Shown in pieces: positions 54,053-62,136 of a stretch of DNA of 64,000 nt. The position numbers were made by a program, and so were the translations under genes. Below the pieces are notes generated by a model that did no database searches, was not told the origin of the DNA, and saw nothing but the letters and a program-made list of their open reading frames with translations. Position 1 is the stretch's first letter. Every line of letters begins with the position of its first letter. The DNA lies in the NCBI GenBank assembly GCA_951813605.1, contig OX638379.1, positions 5,344,062 through 5,408,061 on the forward strand. The letters run 5' to 3'. Origin of the DNA: an uncultured Bryobacterales bacterium (GTDB lineage: Bacteria; Acidobacteriota; Terriglobia; Bryobacterales; UBA6623).

Positions 54053-55369
54053 CTAAATGAATTCGTACTCCCCGGGTCGCGGCAGTTCGGGCACTTCGTG
54101 CGCTCGTTCGAGCGAAGGATTGTCCGGGATCAGGTTCTGCTTCGAGTTCATCGCCATGTCCCAAGTGATCTCGATGCCCGCATAGGCCGACTCGCGCCCC
54201 ATGATCGCCGTCATCGTCGAATACCCGACCGCGAGCGCCTGGTTCTTGTAAGGGCCCGTGCCGTTGATCGATGCCACCATGTCGATGTGCTCCTGCACGT
54301 AGGGGCTGGTCTTGGATGGCGTGCCGAGGTCCCGCACAGTGGAGCGACCGCGAGTGCCCACCACCAGCTCGTTCACGCGGCGTACCTTGCGCTCGGGATA
54401 CTGGCGGCAGTGGCTCGACATGCGGACACCGTTTGCGTACTCGAAGTCCGCGTGCACGTGATCGTAGATGTTGCCGTACAGCTTCTCCCGGGGACGCCAT
54501 ACAGCCCCGCCCGATGCCACCACGCTGACCGGATGGGTGTCTCCCATCACCCAGTTGATGACGTCGATGTTGTGCAAGTGCTGCTCGACGATCTGGTCCC
54601 CGCAGATCCAAACGTGGGAGTACCAAGCGCGCTGCTGCCAAGCCAGCGACTCTTGGTCAAGCTTGTCTGCGAAGTCCGCCCCCTTGATGACGGGCCCCGA
54701 GATCCAGTTGGCGTAGGTTGCGACCACATCGCCAATCTCGCCGTCGCGAATGCGTTGCACGGACTCCACGTACTCTTTCTGAGAGCGGCGTTGCGCGCCG
54801 ATCATGACGGTGAGCTTCTTCCTCTCCGATTCCTTCGCGAGGCGAATCACCTTTTGCGCTCCCATGCAGTCTGTGGCTAGGGGTTTCTCTGCAAATACGT
54901 GCTTGTTGGCGTTGATGGCGTACTCGAGATGCAGCGGCCGCCACCCCGGTGGCGTGTGCAGGAAGACGACGTCTACGCCCGAATCGACGACCTTCTTGTA
55001 GGCATCGTAGCCGAGGAAGCGGTTCTCCGGGGCGACTTGGATCTGCTTCTTCACGTCGGGCTCGAACTCATCGGAGTCACGCAGCCTTCGGAGCGATCGC
55101 TCGAGCTGGTCCTCGAACAGGTCGCCCATCACTTTGAGCTCGTAATTCGGGTTGCCGCGAATCGCCTCCGCGACCCCGCGAGTGCCACGTCCCCCGCAGC
55201 CCACAATGCCGATCGAAAGTTTCTCGTGGTTATCGCCGCGGAGCGTCTGAGGCCGGACTATCTGGAAGCCGGCGGCTGTCGCCGCGGCGGTTCGAGCGGA
55301 TCCCGTCATGAAGTTACGGCGCGTGAGCTCGGCTTCAGAGGCCGAAGGCGTGCTTTCTTGCTCTGGCAT
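54053..55369 (-). CDS. Tat-exported Gfo/Idh/MocA oxidoreductase
   Basis: 438 residues. The leader is TRRNFMTGSARTAAATAAGF. The Rossmann domain has IGIVGCGGRGTRGVAEAI, and the key Lys lies in HVFAEKPLATDCMG. The C-terminal domain has HNIDVINWVMGDTHP. Members use a tightly bound nicotinamide to oxidise or epimerise sugars; in this group the enzyme is periplasmic. With the propeller protein it forms a two-gene unit. Confidence 0.9.
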   Translation of the reverse strand: MPEQESTPSASEAELTRRNFMTGSARTAAATAAGFQIVRPQTLRGDNHEKLSIGIVGCGGRGTRGVAEAIRGNPNYELKVMGDLFEDQLERSLRRLRDSDEFEPDVKKQIQVAPENRFLGYDAYKKVVDSGVDVVFLHTPPGWRPLHLEYAINANKHVFAEKPLATDCMGAQKVIRLAKESERKKLTVMIGAQRRSQKEYVESVQRIRDGEIGDVVATYANWISGPVIKGADFADKLDQESLAWQQRAWYSHVWICGDQIVEQHLHNIDVINWVMGDTHPVSVVASGGAVWRPREKLYGNIYDHVHADFEYANGVRMSSHCRQYPERKVRRVNELVVGTRGRSTVRDLGTPSKTSPYVQEHIDMVASINGTGPYKNQALAVGYSTMTAIMGRESAYAGIEITWDMAMNSKQNLIPDNPSLERAHEVPELPRPGEYEFI

Positions 55370-55671
55370 GCGTATTGTTCCTTCTCAGCTTTATGGCGCG
55401 CGGCTCGAATTCCGGCGATGCAGCGCAAGGAAGTCCTAGGCTAGCATCTCGGGGCCAAAATGGTGGCAGCCCGCGCGCTCAGCATACCAGTGCACGCCGA
55501 ACCTCTGATTGGATCGTATCGGTCGCCCTCCGGATCGGGCGGACACAAGAAGCCGGTCTTTCGAATTCTGCCCCGCGCAGGCCGGGCGAGCTCATTAGCT
55601 GAAATCTCCGGGCCGCCAGTCGAAAACGGCGCAGCTGGCCGACTTCCCAGCGCGATCAGGGGGCCGGAGGC
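55370..55671. other. Intergenic stretch, no gene seen
   Basis: About 300 bp upstream of the Gfo/Idh/MocA gene and downstream of the pca operon. No ORF or hairpin that I would defend. Confidence 0.35.
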
Positions 55672-56307
55672 TCAGACTTCACGGATTCTGTCCGTCATCA
55701 CGTAGAACTGGAAACGCTCGGGGGGGAGCGATGCCTCGTCCCCGCCCGCGGCGGCCGCCCAGGCGCGGTACGCGGTCGCGCCCAGCGACGAGTTCAGGAA
55801 AAACAGGAATTTCTCGGAAAAGAACTTGATTGGCGGCGGCTTCCGGAAAGTCAGGCGGTACCCCATCGCGTTCTCCAGCACGATGTGTGCGTCAGTCGCC
55901 TGCTTGTCCTCTAGCAAGGTGACGAAGCTGGCGCGTCCCGCGTGCGGCCATACGTCCGGCCTGAGCAGCGCTCGGAGATTCGGTTGCGTCTCAAAGCTGG
56001 TTTCGCACTGCTGGATCCAGTCCAAGACCGATTCGCCCCAGGTCCAGTGCAGGACGAAGCTGCGGTAGTGGTCGACTAGGTTTGCGGCTAGCCCGAAGCG
56101 AACTTGCGCCAGCCTGTCGTCTGCGTCCAGCGCGTCTTGCGTCGGCCCCGGGATCAAGTCGTCGGAATCGACGATGTCTCGCGCGCTGCGAACGAGCTTC
56201 GAGGTTGCTCTGAGATCGGGGCCCGACCTCAGCATCAGCGGGGGCAGTTCGAAAGACGACTCGCCTGGAATCTCAAGGTACTGGCGGTTGCCGAGGATCT
56301 TCACCAT
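55672..56307 (-). CDS. Unrecognised protein at the end of the pca operon
   Basis: 211 residues from the ATG at 56307, where protein-like sequence starts (MVKILGNRQYLEIPGESSFE); the open frame goes further but the extra part overlaps pcaB. It is cytoplasmic, with mixed helices, several Trp (HWTWGESVLDWIQQCE), and a C-terminal segment FFSEKFLFFLNSSLGATAYRAW. It is 53 bp after pcaB with no terminator between, so it is likely co-transcribed. I do not recognise the family. Confidence 0.65.
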   Translation of the reverse strand: MVKILGNRQYLEIPGESSFELPPLMLRSGPDLRATSKLVRSARDIVDSDDLIPGPTQDALDADDRLAQVRFGLAANLVDHYRSFVLHWTWGESVLDWIQQCETSFETQPNLRALLRPDVWPHAGRASFVTLLEDKQATDAHIVLENAMGYRLTFRKPPPIKFFSEKFLFFLNSSLGATAYRAWAAAAGGDEASLPPERFQFYVMTDRIREV

Positions 56308-56360
56308 CGTCGTCGAGGTAGCGAGCTGGCGGCTCGGTAGCGTTGCTGGCCATATTGTAG

Positions 56361-57737
56361 TCACTCTCGACCGCGCGTCCACTCGAGTCGAGGGAGCCGC
56401 AAAGCTCGTTCTTGCCTTGCACTGGCTGCTTCGATGGTTCGCTCGATGAACGCTGCGGCAGAACCGAGCCAATTCGCAGGGTCCCGCAGGGCCGTCCAAT
56501 CGAGGTCCGTCCCGAGTTCCCGCTCCAGGATCGCAGTGAGTTCTTCGCCGGACTCCCTGGCGCGTCGACTCGCATCAGCCACGATCCGGCGTGACTCCGC
56601 CAACGGCAGGCGCTTGGCCAGCGAGACCGCCGCGGCTTCAGCGGTTAGTACCCCGCGGGAGCGCTCGATGTTGCGCTGCATCCTACCGCGGTCGGCTTTC
56701 AGAGACTGCGCCACGGAAGTTCCCAGGCGAAGCGATGCTCCGGTCAGGACCGCCATCTGCGGCAGCGTGAGCCATTCTAGTGTCCACGCGCTTCCGCTTC
56801 GCTCGTGCTCGTGAATCGCGGCCTGGTGCATCGACGAGAGCAGGTTCGCGTTGGCTCGGCCGACCGCCACTAAGATCTCCGAGTGCACCGGATTGGACTT
56901 GTGGGGCATCGTGCTCGAATGCCCTGCGCTGCCATCGCTAGCCTCCCCGAGCTCAGTTTGGGCGAGCAGGGCCAAGTCCTGTCCCATCTTGGCCAGCGTG
57001 CCTGTCACCAGAGACAGCCAACTCGCGAGCTCTATTAGGCCGTCGCGTTGCGAGTGCCACGGTGCGGGCGGGGTCTCGAGACCCAGTTCCGCAGCCAGCC
57101 CCTCCATCACCTCCACACCTCGCGAACCGAAAACGCTCAACGTGCCGGCGGCTCCGCCAAACTGCACGGTCAGAGCCCGGGGCCCCAGTTCGGCCAGCCT
57201 TCTGCGATGTCGCGCAAGCGGCAGCAGCCATCCCGCGACCTTGAGACCAAACGAAAGAGGAACCGCGTGCTGGGTGCGCGTCCGGCCCGCCATGATGTAC
57301 TCCCGACAGCGGTTGGCTTGGCCCGAGAGAACCTCGATGAGTCCCTTCAGGCGGGCGTCGAACCGATCGAGCGCTACGGCCAGGCGCATTACGAGCGCCG
57401 TGTCGACAGTGTCTTGCGCCGTCGCTCCCCAATGCACATAGTCCCCAGCGGGAACAGCCGCTCCGCGAAGCTGGCTGACCAGCGCTGCCACCGGGTGCCC
57501 CGCAGCGATCGAGCCGGCACCGAGTAGCTTGCAGTCCGGCTCAAGCGATGCTGCGGCCGCGACGATTTTCTCGGCCGCCCCACAGGGAATCAATTGCAGG
57601 CGCTCTTGCACCACTGCGAGAGCAGCCTCGAATTCGAGCATCGACTTGATCGCTGCCTCGTCGGAAAATAGCTCGGCTGTTGCCGAGTCTGACACCAGCG
57701 GCCCTAGGATGGCCGAATCGAGTGGTGAAACAGTCAC
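56361..57737 (-). CDS. pcaB: 3-carboxy-cis,cis-muconate cycloisomerase
   Basis: 458 residues of the fumarase/aspartase superfamily. The signature loop is SAGHSSTMPHKSNPVHSE, with WGATAQDTVDTALVMRL as the second conserved block, the form seen in PcaB. The position in the pca operon makes PcaB preferred over adenylosuccinate lyase. It converts 3-carboxymuconate to 4-carboxymuconolactone. It follows pcaG by 40 bp. Confidence 0.92.
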   Translation of the reverse strand: MTVSPLDSAILGPLVSDSATAELFSDEAAIKSMLEFEAALAVVQERLQLIPCGAAEKIVAAAASLEPDCKLLGAGSIAAGHPVAALVSQLRGAAVPAGDYVHWGATAQDTVDTALVMRLAVALDRFDARLKGLIEVLSGQANRCREYIMAGRTRTQHAVPLSFGLKVAGWLLPLARHRRRLAELGPRALTVQFGGAAGTLSVFGSRGVEVMEGLAAELGLETPPAPWHSQRDGLIELASWLSLVTGTLAKMGQDLALLAQTELGEASDGSAGHSSTMPHKSNPVHSEILVAVGRANANLLSSMHQAAIHEHERSGSAWTLEWLTLPQMAVLTGASLRLGTSVAQSLKADRGRMQRNIERSRGVLTAEAAAVSLAKRLPLAESRRIVADASRRARESGEELTAILERELGTDLDWTALRDPANWLGSAAAFIERTIEAASARQERALRLPRLEWTRGRE

Positions 57738-57777
57738 TTCCGTTGGTGCGCTTTGCAGGAGAATCCGCCCCAGATAG

Positions 57778-58335
57778 TTACCCGTCTAGGAACACCGTCT
57801 CGCGTTCGCCCTGCAAGCGGATGCTGAACTCATACGTAACGATGGCACGTCCGTTGATCGGGGACGCTACAAGAGTTGCGCGCCGGTCGCGTTCGAGGCT
57901 GGACAGCAGCGGGTCCGCTGCGTTGGCCGCCGTTTCGTCGGCGAAGTAAATTCGCGTGAACAGATGGTTTAGCATTCCCCGTGCGAAGATGGCGACGGAA
58001 ATGTGCGGTGCCGCCGCAGCCGTCGGAGTCCCCGGCTTAACAGTCCGGAACCAGTACGCTCCTTCCGTATCGGTGCTCGCCCTGCCAAAGCCGAGGAATC
58101 CTTCCGACCCGTCCGGATAGCGCCCGCGGTGGTCCGCTTGCCAGATCTCGATCATGGCGTCCGGGACGGGGGCGCCGGCGCCATCCGCCACGCGACCCTC
58201 GATCCGGATCGCTGTCCCGGCAGTCTTTTCGTCCGCCAGCTGATTTCCCACGACCGCACGATAACCGGACTGGCCGGGCGTCAAGGCGTGCGAAAAGAAC
58301 GGCCCTACTGTCTGTGAGGGAGTCTGGGCAGGCAT
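57778..58335 (-). CDS. pcaG: Protocatechuate 3,4-dioxygenase alpha subunit
   Basis: 185 residues. TPSQTVGPFFSHALT at the start and the intradiol fold core MIEIWQADHRGRYPDG. The iron His pair is lost (PHISVAIF instead of HIHFS), as expected for the non-catalytic alpha subunit. It starts 4 bp after pcaH, so the subunits are coupled. Confidence 0.93.
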   Translation of the reverse strand: MPAQTPSQTVGPFFSHALTPGQSGYRAVVGNQLADEKTAGTAIRIEGRVADGAGAPVPDAMIEIWQADHRGRYPDGSEGFLGFGRASTDTEGAYWFRTVKPGTPTAAAAPHISVAIFARGMLNHLFTRIYFADETAANAADPLLSSLERDRRATLVASPINGRAIVTYEFSIRLQGERETVFLDG

Positions 58336-58339
58336 TCGT

Positions 58340-59050
58340 TCACCGTTCCATGGGCGTCGCTTGCGGTCCCCGCAATACGATGTCGAATGCGAATCCCAGC
58401 GCCCGCTCAGGCTCGGTCAAGCCCATAGAGAACCTCGACACCAGCCTGTTCCGGGCGACAGGATCCCGCACGGATTCGAAAATCGGGTCAAACCGCAGCA
58501 GCGGATCCTCGGGGAAATACATCTGCGTTACCAGCCGCTGGACAAACGCTGATCCGAAGACCGAGAAATGAATGTGCGCAGGCCTCCAAGCGTTGCTGTG
58601 ATTGCGCCAGGGGTACGCTCCGGGTCGGATCGTCGTGAACCGATAGCTTCCGTCGGCATCCGTTAATGTCCGCCCCGCGCCGAGAAAGTTAGGATCGAGC
58701 GGGGCGTCGTGCTCGTCGCTCAGGTGGGTGTAGCGGCCCGCAGCGTTCGCTTGCCAAATCTCGACGAGCGCGCCTTGAACCGGGCTGCCGCTTTCGTCTA
58801 GAATCCGGCCTGCAACAATGATCCGCTCGCCAATCGGCTCTCCGTCCTGCGTCGCGTTCCGCGTCAGGTCGTTGTCCAATGCGGAGACGGCGTCGTGCCC
58901 GAAGACGGGCGCGGTCAGCTCGGACAGCGACTGTTCCAGCGGTACCAAGGGACGCTGGTGAGCCCGGAGGAGAGTCGACTTGTAGGATGCATCCGATTGG
59001 CTCGGATGCGAGGGCCAGTCGCGCGGACTGAGCTTTCGGTTGCTCGTCAC
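58340..59050 (-). CDS. pcaH: Protocatechuate 3,4-dioxygenase beta subunit
   Basis: 236 residues. The Fe(III) ligands are visible: Tyr in AAGRYTHLSD, Tyr in GAYPWRNH, and the two His in RPAHIHFSVFG. It opens the ring of protocatechuate between the hydroxyls. The start is a GTG that overlaps the pcaC stop by 4 bases and has AGGAGG 8 bp upstream. Confidence 0.95.
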   Translation of the reverse strand: MTSNRKLSPRDWPSHPSQSDASYKSTLLRAHQRPLVPLEQSLSELTAPVFGHDAVSALDNDLTRNATQDGEPIGERIIVAGRILDESGSPVQGALVEIWQANAAGRYTHLSDEHDAPLDPNFLGAGRTLTDADGSYRFTTIRPGAYPWRNHSNAWRPAHIHFSVFGSAFVQRLVTQMYFPEDPLLRFDPIFESVRDPVARNRLVSRFSMGLTEPERALGFAFDIVLRGPQATPMER

Positions 59051-59412
59051 TTCGTCACCTCCTGCCCTGAGGAAGACTCCAGAGCCCGCTTCGCGGCCGC
59101 GAACGCCCGGTTAGCGGCCGGGACGCCCGCGTAGACCGCCACGTGCAGCAGGGCCTCTGCGATCTCGGATTGATCGGCGCCAGTGTTGCGAGCCGCCTTC
59201 ACGTGCATCTCGAGCTCCTCGTAATGTCCCAATGCGGCGAGCAGCGCAATGGTCACGAGGCTGCGTGTGCGCGGATCCAGCTGGGGACGGGACCAGACCG
59301 TGCCCCAGGCGGACTCGGTGATATAGCGTTGGAACGCTTGGTCAAAGTCGGTCTTGCTAGCTTCGGCGCGGTCCACGGGTTCGTCGCCCAGAACTTGCCG
59401 ACGAACACGCAT
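59047..59412 (-). CDS. pcaC: 4-carboxymuconolactone decarboxylase
   Basis: 121 residues from the ATG at 59412, 20 bp past the pcaD stop; a longer open frame overlaps pcaD and is less likely. WGTVWSRPQLDPRTRSLVTIALLAALG and HVKAARNTGADQSEIAEALLHVAVYAGVPAANRAF are the CMD signature with the general-acid residues. It yields 3-oxoadipate enol-lactone. It is a stand-alone PcaC, not the PcaL (PcaCD) fusion. Confidence 0.93.
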   Translation of the reverse strand: MRVRRQVLGDEPVDRAEASKTDFDQAFQRYITESAWGTVWSRPQLDPRTRSLVTIALLAALGHYEELEMHVKAARNTGADQSEIAEALLHVAVYAGVPAANRAFAAAKRALESSSGQEVTK

Positions 59413-59431
59413 GCCCGCCACGTGGCGATTG

Positions 59432-60226
59432 TCAGACTCCAAGCCGCTCCTCCAGGAACCGTTTGATGATGTCCGCGAACGCAACCGGCCGCTCGACGGG
59501 AACTAGGTGACCCGCGCCGTGGATCTCCACATACTCGGCGTCCGGGAGCCGCGACGCAAGGCTTCGAACCGAGGACGGCGTCGTCGAGGCATCTTCTGAG
59601 CCGCACACGCAGACCGCAGGAACCCGAAGCTCCGCCAGATGCTCGCCCAAGTCCGCGTCGCGCAAAGCGGCGCACGAGCCCAGATAGCCCTCGATCGGCG
59701 CCCGGGCGAGCAGGTTTGCCCAGCCTCTCGCCTCCACCGGGCGGTCGCTCCGGAACGACGCGCCGAACCAGCGTTCCATAACGGGCCCGGCGATCGCCGC
59801 AAGTCCCCTTTCGCGGACCTCTCGCATGCGCCCGTCCCAGAACTCAGTCGGGCCGATCACGTCGGAGGTGTCCGAAAGCACCATGCCTTGCACCGTGCCA
59901 GGCCGCCGCCTGCAGGCCTCCATAGCAATCATCCCGCCAATCGAGAGCCCGCATAGGACGGTCGGCCCCCAGGCCAAGTGATCGAGCAACGCCAGCAGGT
60001 CGTCGGCGTGTTCGCTCATGGAGTACGGCCCTTGCGGGCTGTCCGTCAGCCCCTGGCCACGCTCGTCGTAGCGCAGGGAGCAAATGCGGTCGCCGAGAGC
60101 GAACGAGACAGCATCCCAAATGCGGCAGTCGGTACCGAGCGAGTTCAAGAAGACCACGCGTGGCGCGCCCGCTGGACGGGCCGCGCGGTAGTGCATCGTC
60201 AGTCCCGCCAGCTCTGCAAAAGGCAT
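59432..60226 (-). CDS. pcaD: 3-oxoadipate enol-lactonase
   Basis: 264 residues of an alpha/beta hydrolase; the ATG at 60226 has TTGGAG just upstream and starts with MPFAELAGLTMHYR. The nucleophile elbow is LCGLSIGGMIAM, the acid lies in the CGSEDASTTP region, and the His in HGAGHLVPVE. It hydrolyses the enol-lactone to 3-oxoadipate. It is first in the operon, under the promoter at 60252-60281. Confidence 0.93.
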   Translation of the reverse strand: MPFAELAGLTMHYRAARPAGAPRVVFLNSLGTDCRIWDAVSFALGDRICSLRYDERGQGLTDSPQGPYSMSEHADDLLALLDHLAWGPTVLCGLSIGGMIAMEACRRRPGTVQGMVLSDTSDVIGPTEFWDGRMREVRERGLAAIAGPVMERWFGASFRSDRPVEARGWANLLARAPIEGYLGSCAALRDADLGEHLAELRVPAVCVCGSEDASTTPSSVRSLASRLPDAEYVEIHGAGHLVPVERPVAFADIIKRFLEERLGV

Positions 60227-60251
60227 CGTTCTCCAAGTCCCTCTGTTGCAC

Positions 60252-60281
60252 AAGATATTGCGCATACGCAACACTAGTCAA
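60252..60281 (-). promoter_or_regulatory. pca promoter with an embedded MarR-type operator
   Basis: On the minus strand TTGACT (60281-60276) and TATCTT (60257-60252) are separated by 18 bp. The spacer contains TTGCG-TATG-CGCAA at 60271-60258, an inverted repeat with five-base arms. The plus strand has TTGCAC at 60246-60251, 18 bp from AACACT at 60270-60275, which could drive the MarR-P450 gene. Binding to the repeat would block both directions. Confidence 0.6.
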
Positions 60282-60292
60282 GTTTGCTGGCC

Positions 60293-61912
60293 ATGACCAT
60301 GGGATTCGCGGAATCGCTTGGAATCCGGTTGCGGCGGGCCTATCAGTCCCTGCACCGGCGCGCCAACGCCGAACTGCGCCGGCAGTTCGGGGTCACGGCG
60401 GACCAGTTCGTCGTGCTGAGCCTGTTGGCCGAGCGAGACGGAGTCAGCCAGCAGGAGCTTTGCAATCGTTGCTACTCCGACCCCAGCACAACTGGCGCTT
60501 TGGTCCGACTGATGCAGGGGCGGGGCTGGGTGAGCCGCGATACCGACCCTCGGGACCTTCGCACGCGCAGGGTGCATCTCACCCGGGACGGACGGCAGCT
60601 TCAGAAGCGACTTTGGGAAGCGGCTGGCAACAGCTTTCATCGCGACTTATGGGGCGTGCCTCGGAACGCGGACGAGGAGCGTGCCCTCTTCGACACCTTA
60701 GACCGCATCGTGAATGCCATGGAACGATCTGGCAAGCGCAAATTCCCCGCCGTGGCCCCTTACCGGCTATCGGTCGTGGCCGTAAACGATCCCTATCCCT
60801 ACTACCGGGAGTTGCGTGACTACGATCCCGCACACCGCTCGAAACCGGAGAACATCTGGGTGCTGACTCGATACAAGGACGTTGCCGACGCGTTCCGGGA
60901 TTGGCGCACTTGGTCATCCGCCCGCCGTGGCAACCTGCTCAACGACATGCCGCAGCGAATCGGGCGGACACTGGGAACGACGGACCCTCCCGACCATCGG
61001 TTCGCGCGGAGCTTGGTGGAAAAGGCCTTTTTCCGCAGCACGGTCGAGCGGCTCTCGACCCGCATCGACTCCCTCGCAGCCGACTTGGCCGATTCGGCTC
61101 GAGAACGAGGTTCAGCGGAGTTGGTTGAGGATGTCTCAGCGCCGTTCAACGCGTCCATCTTGGGAGCGCTGTTCGGCGTGCCGGACGAGGACTTTCTGCG
61201 CCTGCGCCGCTGGCTTGACGACTTCTTCCTTCGCGAGGACGCAGCCGCAGGCGAGGAATCGAGGCAGGATGTGGCGATGCAGCGGCTGCACGAGTACCTC
61301 GATCGCTTGGCGAGCGAACGACTGGCGCGACCGTCTGACGATTTGATGAGCACCATGCTCGGCGCCGAGGAACGCGGTCGCAAGCTTAGCCGGGACCAAG
61401 TTGTGGTCACGACCATGACATTCCTGACTGCCGGATTCGAGTCCACCAACAACTTGTTCACGAACTTGGCCTACTCCCTGGCACTGCACCCCAGCGTGTA
61501 CCGAGAAGTCAAGGGAAACTCCGCACTGATGTCGAGCTTTGTAGAGGAGGGGATGCGTTGGGACGCGGCCGCGCAAGGGTTCGTGCGAAGTCCGACCCAC
61601 GACGTGGCTCTCCACGGCAAGACGATTCCCCGGGGAGCGCAGGTGCTGCTGCAGATCGGTGCTGCCAACCGGGACGAGCGCGCTTTTCCCCAACCCGACC
61701 GGTTCGACCTCAGCCGTCGAAACAAGCGGCACCTAGGCCTCGGGAAGGGCATTCATTTCTGTGTCGGGGCGCCGCTTGCCCGGCAAATGGCACATTCCCT
61801 CTTCGCCGCGCTAGTCGCGGCCAGCAGCGCGTGGGAAGTTGATCTGCAGCACGCCCGACGGGTGACTACTCCCAATTTTCGCGGCTTCGCGGCACTGCCG
61901 ATCCGGATCTAG
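60293..61912 (+). CDS. MarR-family regulator fused to a cytochrome P450
   Basis: 539 residues in one uninterrupted frame from the ATG at 60293 (ATG at 60299 and TTG at 60284 are alternatives; none has a good ribosome-binding site). Residues 1-145 are a complete MarR winged helix: TADQFVVLSLLAERDGVSQQEL, recognition helix SDPSTTGALVRLMQGRGWV, and wing DPRDLRTRRVHLTRDG. From about 155 a full bacterial P450 follows: DPYPYYRELRDYDPAHR, DPPDHRFARSLVEKAF, I-helix FLTAGFEST (380-385), ExxR at 419-422, and heme loop GLGKGIHFCVG with Cys 490. It is divergent from pcaD and followed by two transport genes. No ferredoxin or reductase is adjacent. The P450 may hydroxylate or demethylate an aromatic acid feeding the pca pathway. 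Confidence 0.9.
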   Translation: MTMGFAESLGIRLRRAYQSLHRRANAELRRQFGVTADQFVVLSLLAERDGVSQQELCNRCYSDPSTTGALVRLMQGRGWVSRDTDPRDLRTRRVHLTRDGRQLQKRLWEAAGNSFHRDLWGVPRNADEERALFDTLDRIVNAMERSGKRKFPAVAPYRLSVVAVNDPYPYYRELRDYDPAHRSKPENIWVLTRYKDVADAFRDWRTWSSARRGNLLNDMPQRIGRTLGTTDPPDHRFARSLVEKAFFRSTVERLSTRIDSLAADLADSARERGSAELVEDVSAPFNASILGALFGVPDEDFLRLRRWLDDFFLREDAAAGEESRQDVAMQRLHEYLDRLASERLARPSDDLMSTMLGAEERGRKLSRDQVVVTTMTFLTAGFESTNNLFTNLAYSLALHPSVYREVKGNSALMSSFVEEGMRWDAAAQGFVRSPTHDVALHGKTIPRGAQVLLQIGAANRDERAFPQPDRFDLSRRNKRHLGLGKGIHFCVGAPLARQMAHSLFAALVAASSAWEVDLQHARRVTTPNFRGFAALPIRI

Positions 61913-61923
61913 AGGGCGGGTCC

Positions 61924-62127
61924 ATGGAAAGCTCGTATCCTCGCTGGCCCCTACTGGCCCTTTTGGCTCTAGCTGCGGCTTTCGAGAATTTCTGGATGTG
62001 GGCGGACGACCGGCTGGTGCTCGGCGTCCCAGTGAACTTGGCTTACCATGTCGGCCTCTGTGTAGCGACGACATTCGTGCTCGCCGCGGTCGTGCGATGG
62101 GGTTGGCCCGACGACGCCGACGAATAG
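61924..62127 (+). CDS. DUF3311 small membrane protein
   Basis: 67 residues with two membrane helices. The pattern with a charged loop and VLGVPVNLAYHVGLCVATTFVLA is the DUF3311 signature. These proteins pair with sodium:solute symporters, as here, where the symporter starts 9 bp downstream; they may be an accessory subunit. It is 11 bp after the MarR-P450 gene. Confidence 0.85.
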   Translation: MESSYPRWPLLALLALAAAFENFWMWADDRLVLGVPVNLAYHVGLCVATTFVLAAVVRWGWPDDADE

Positions 62128-62136
62128 GCATTTGCA

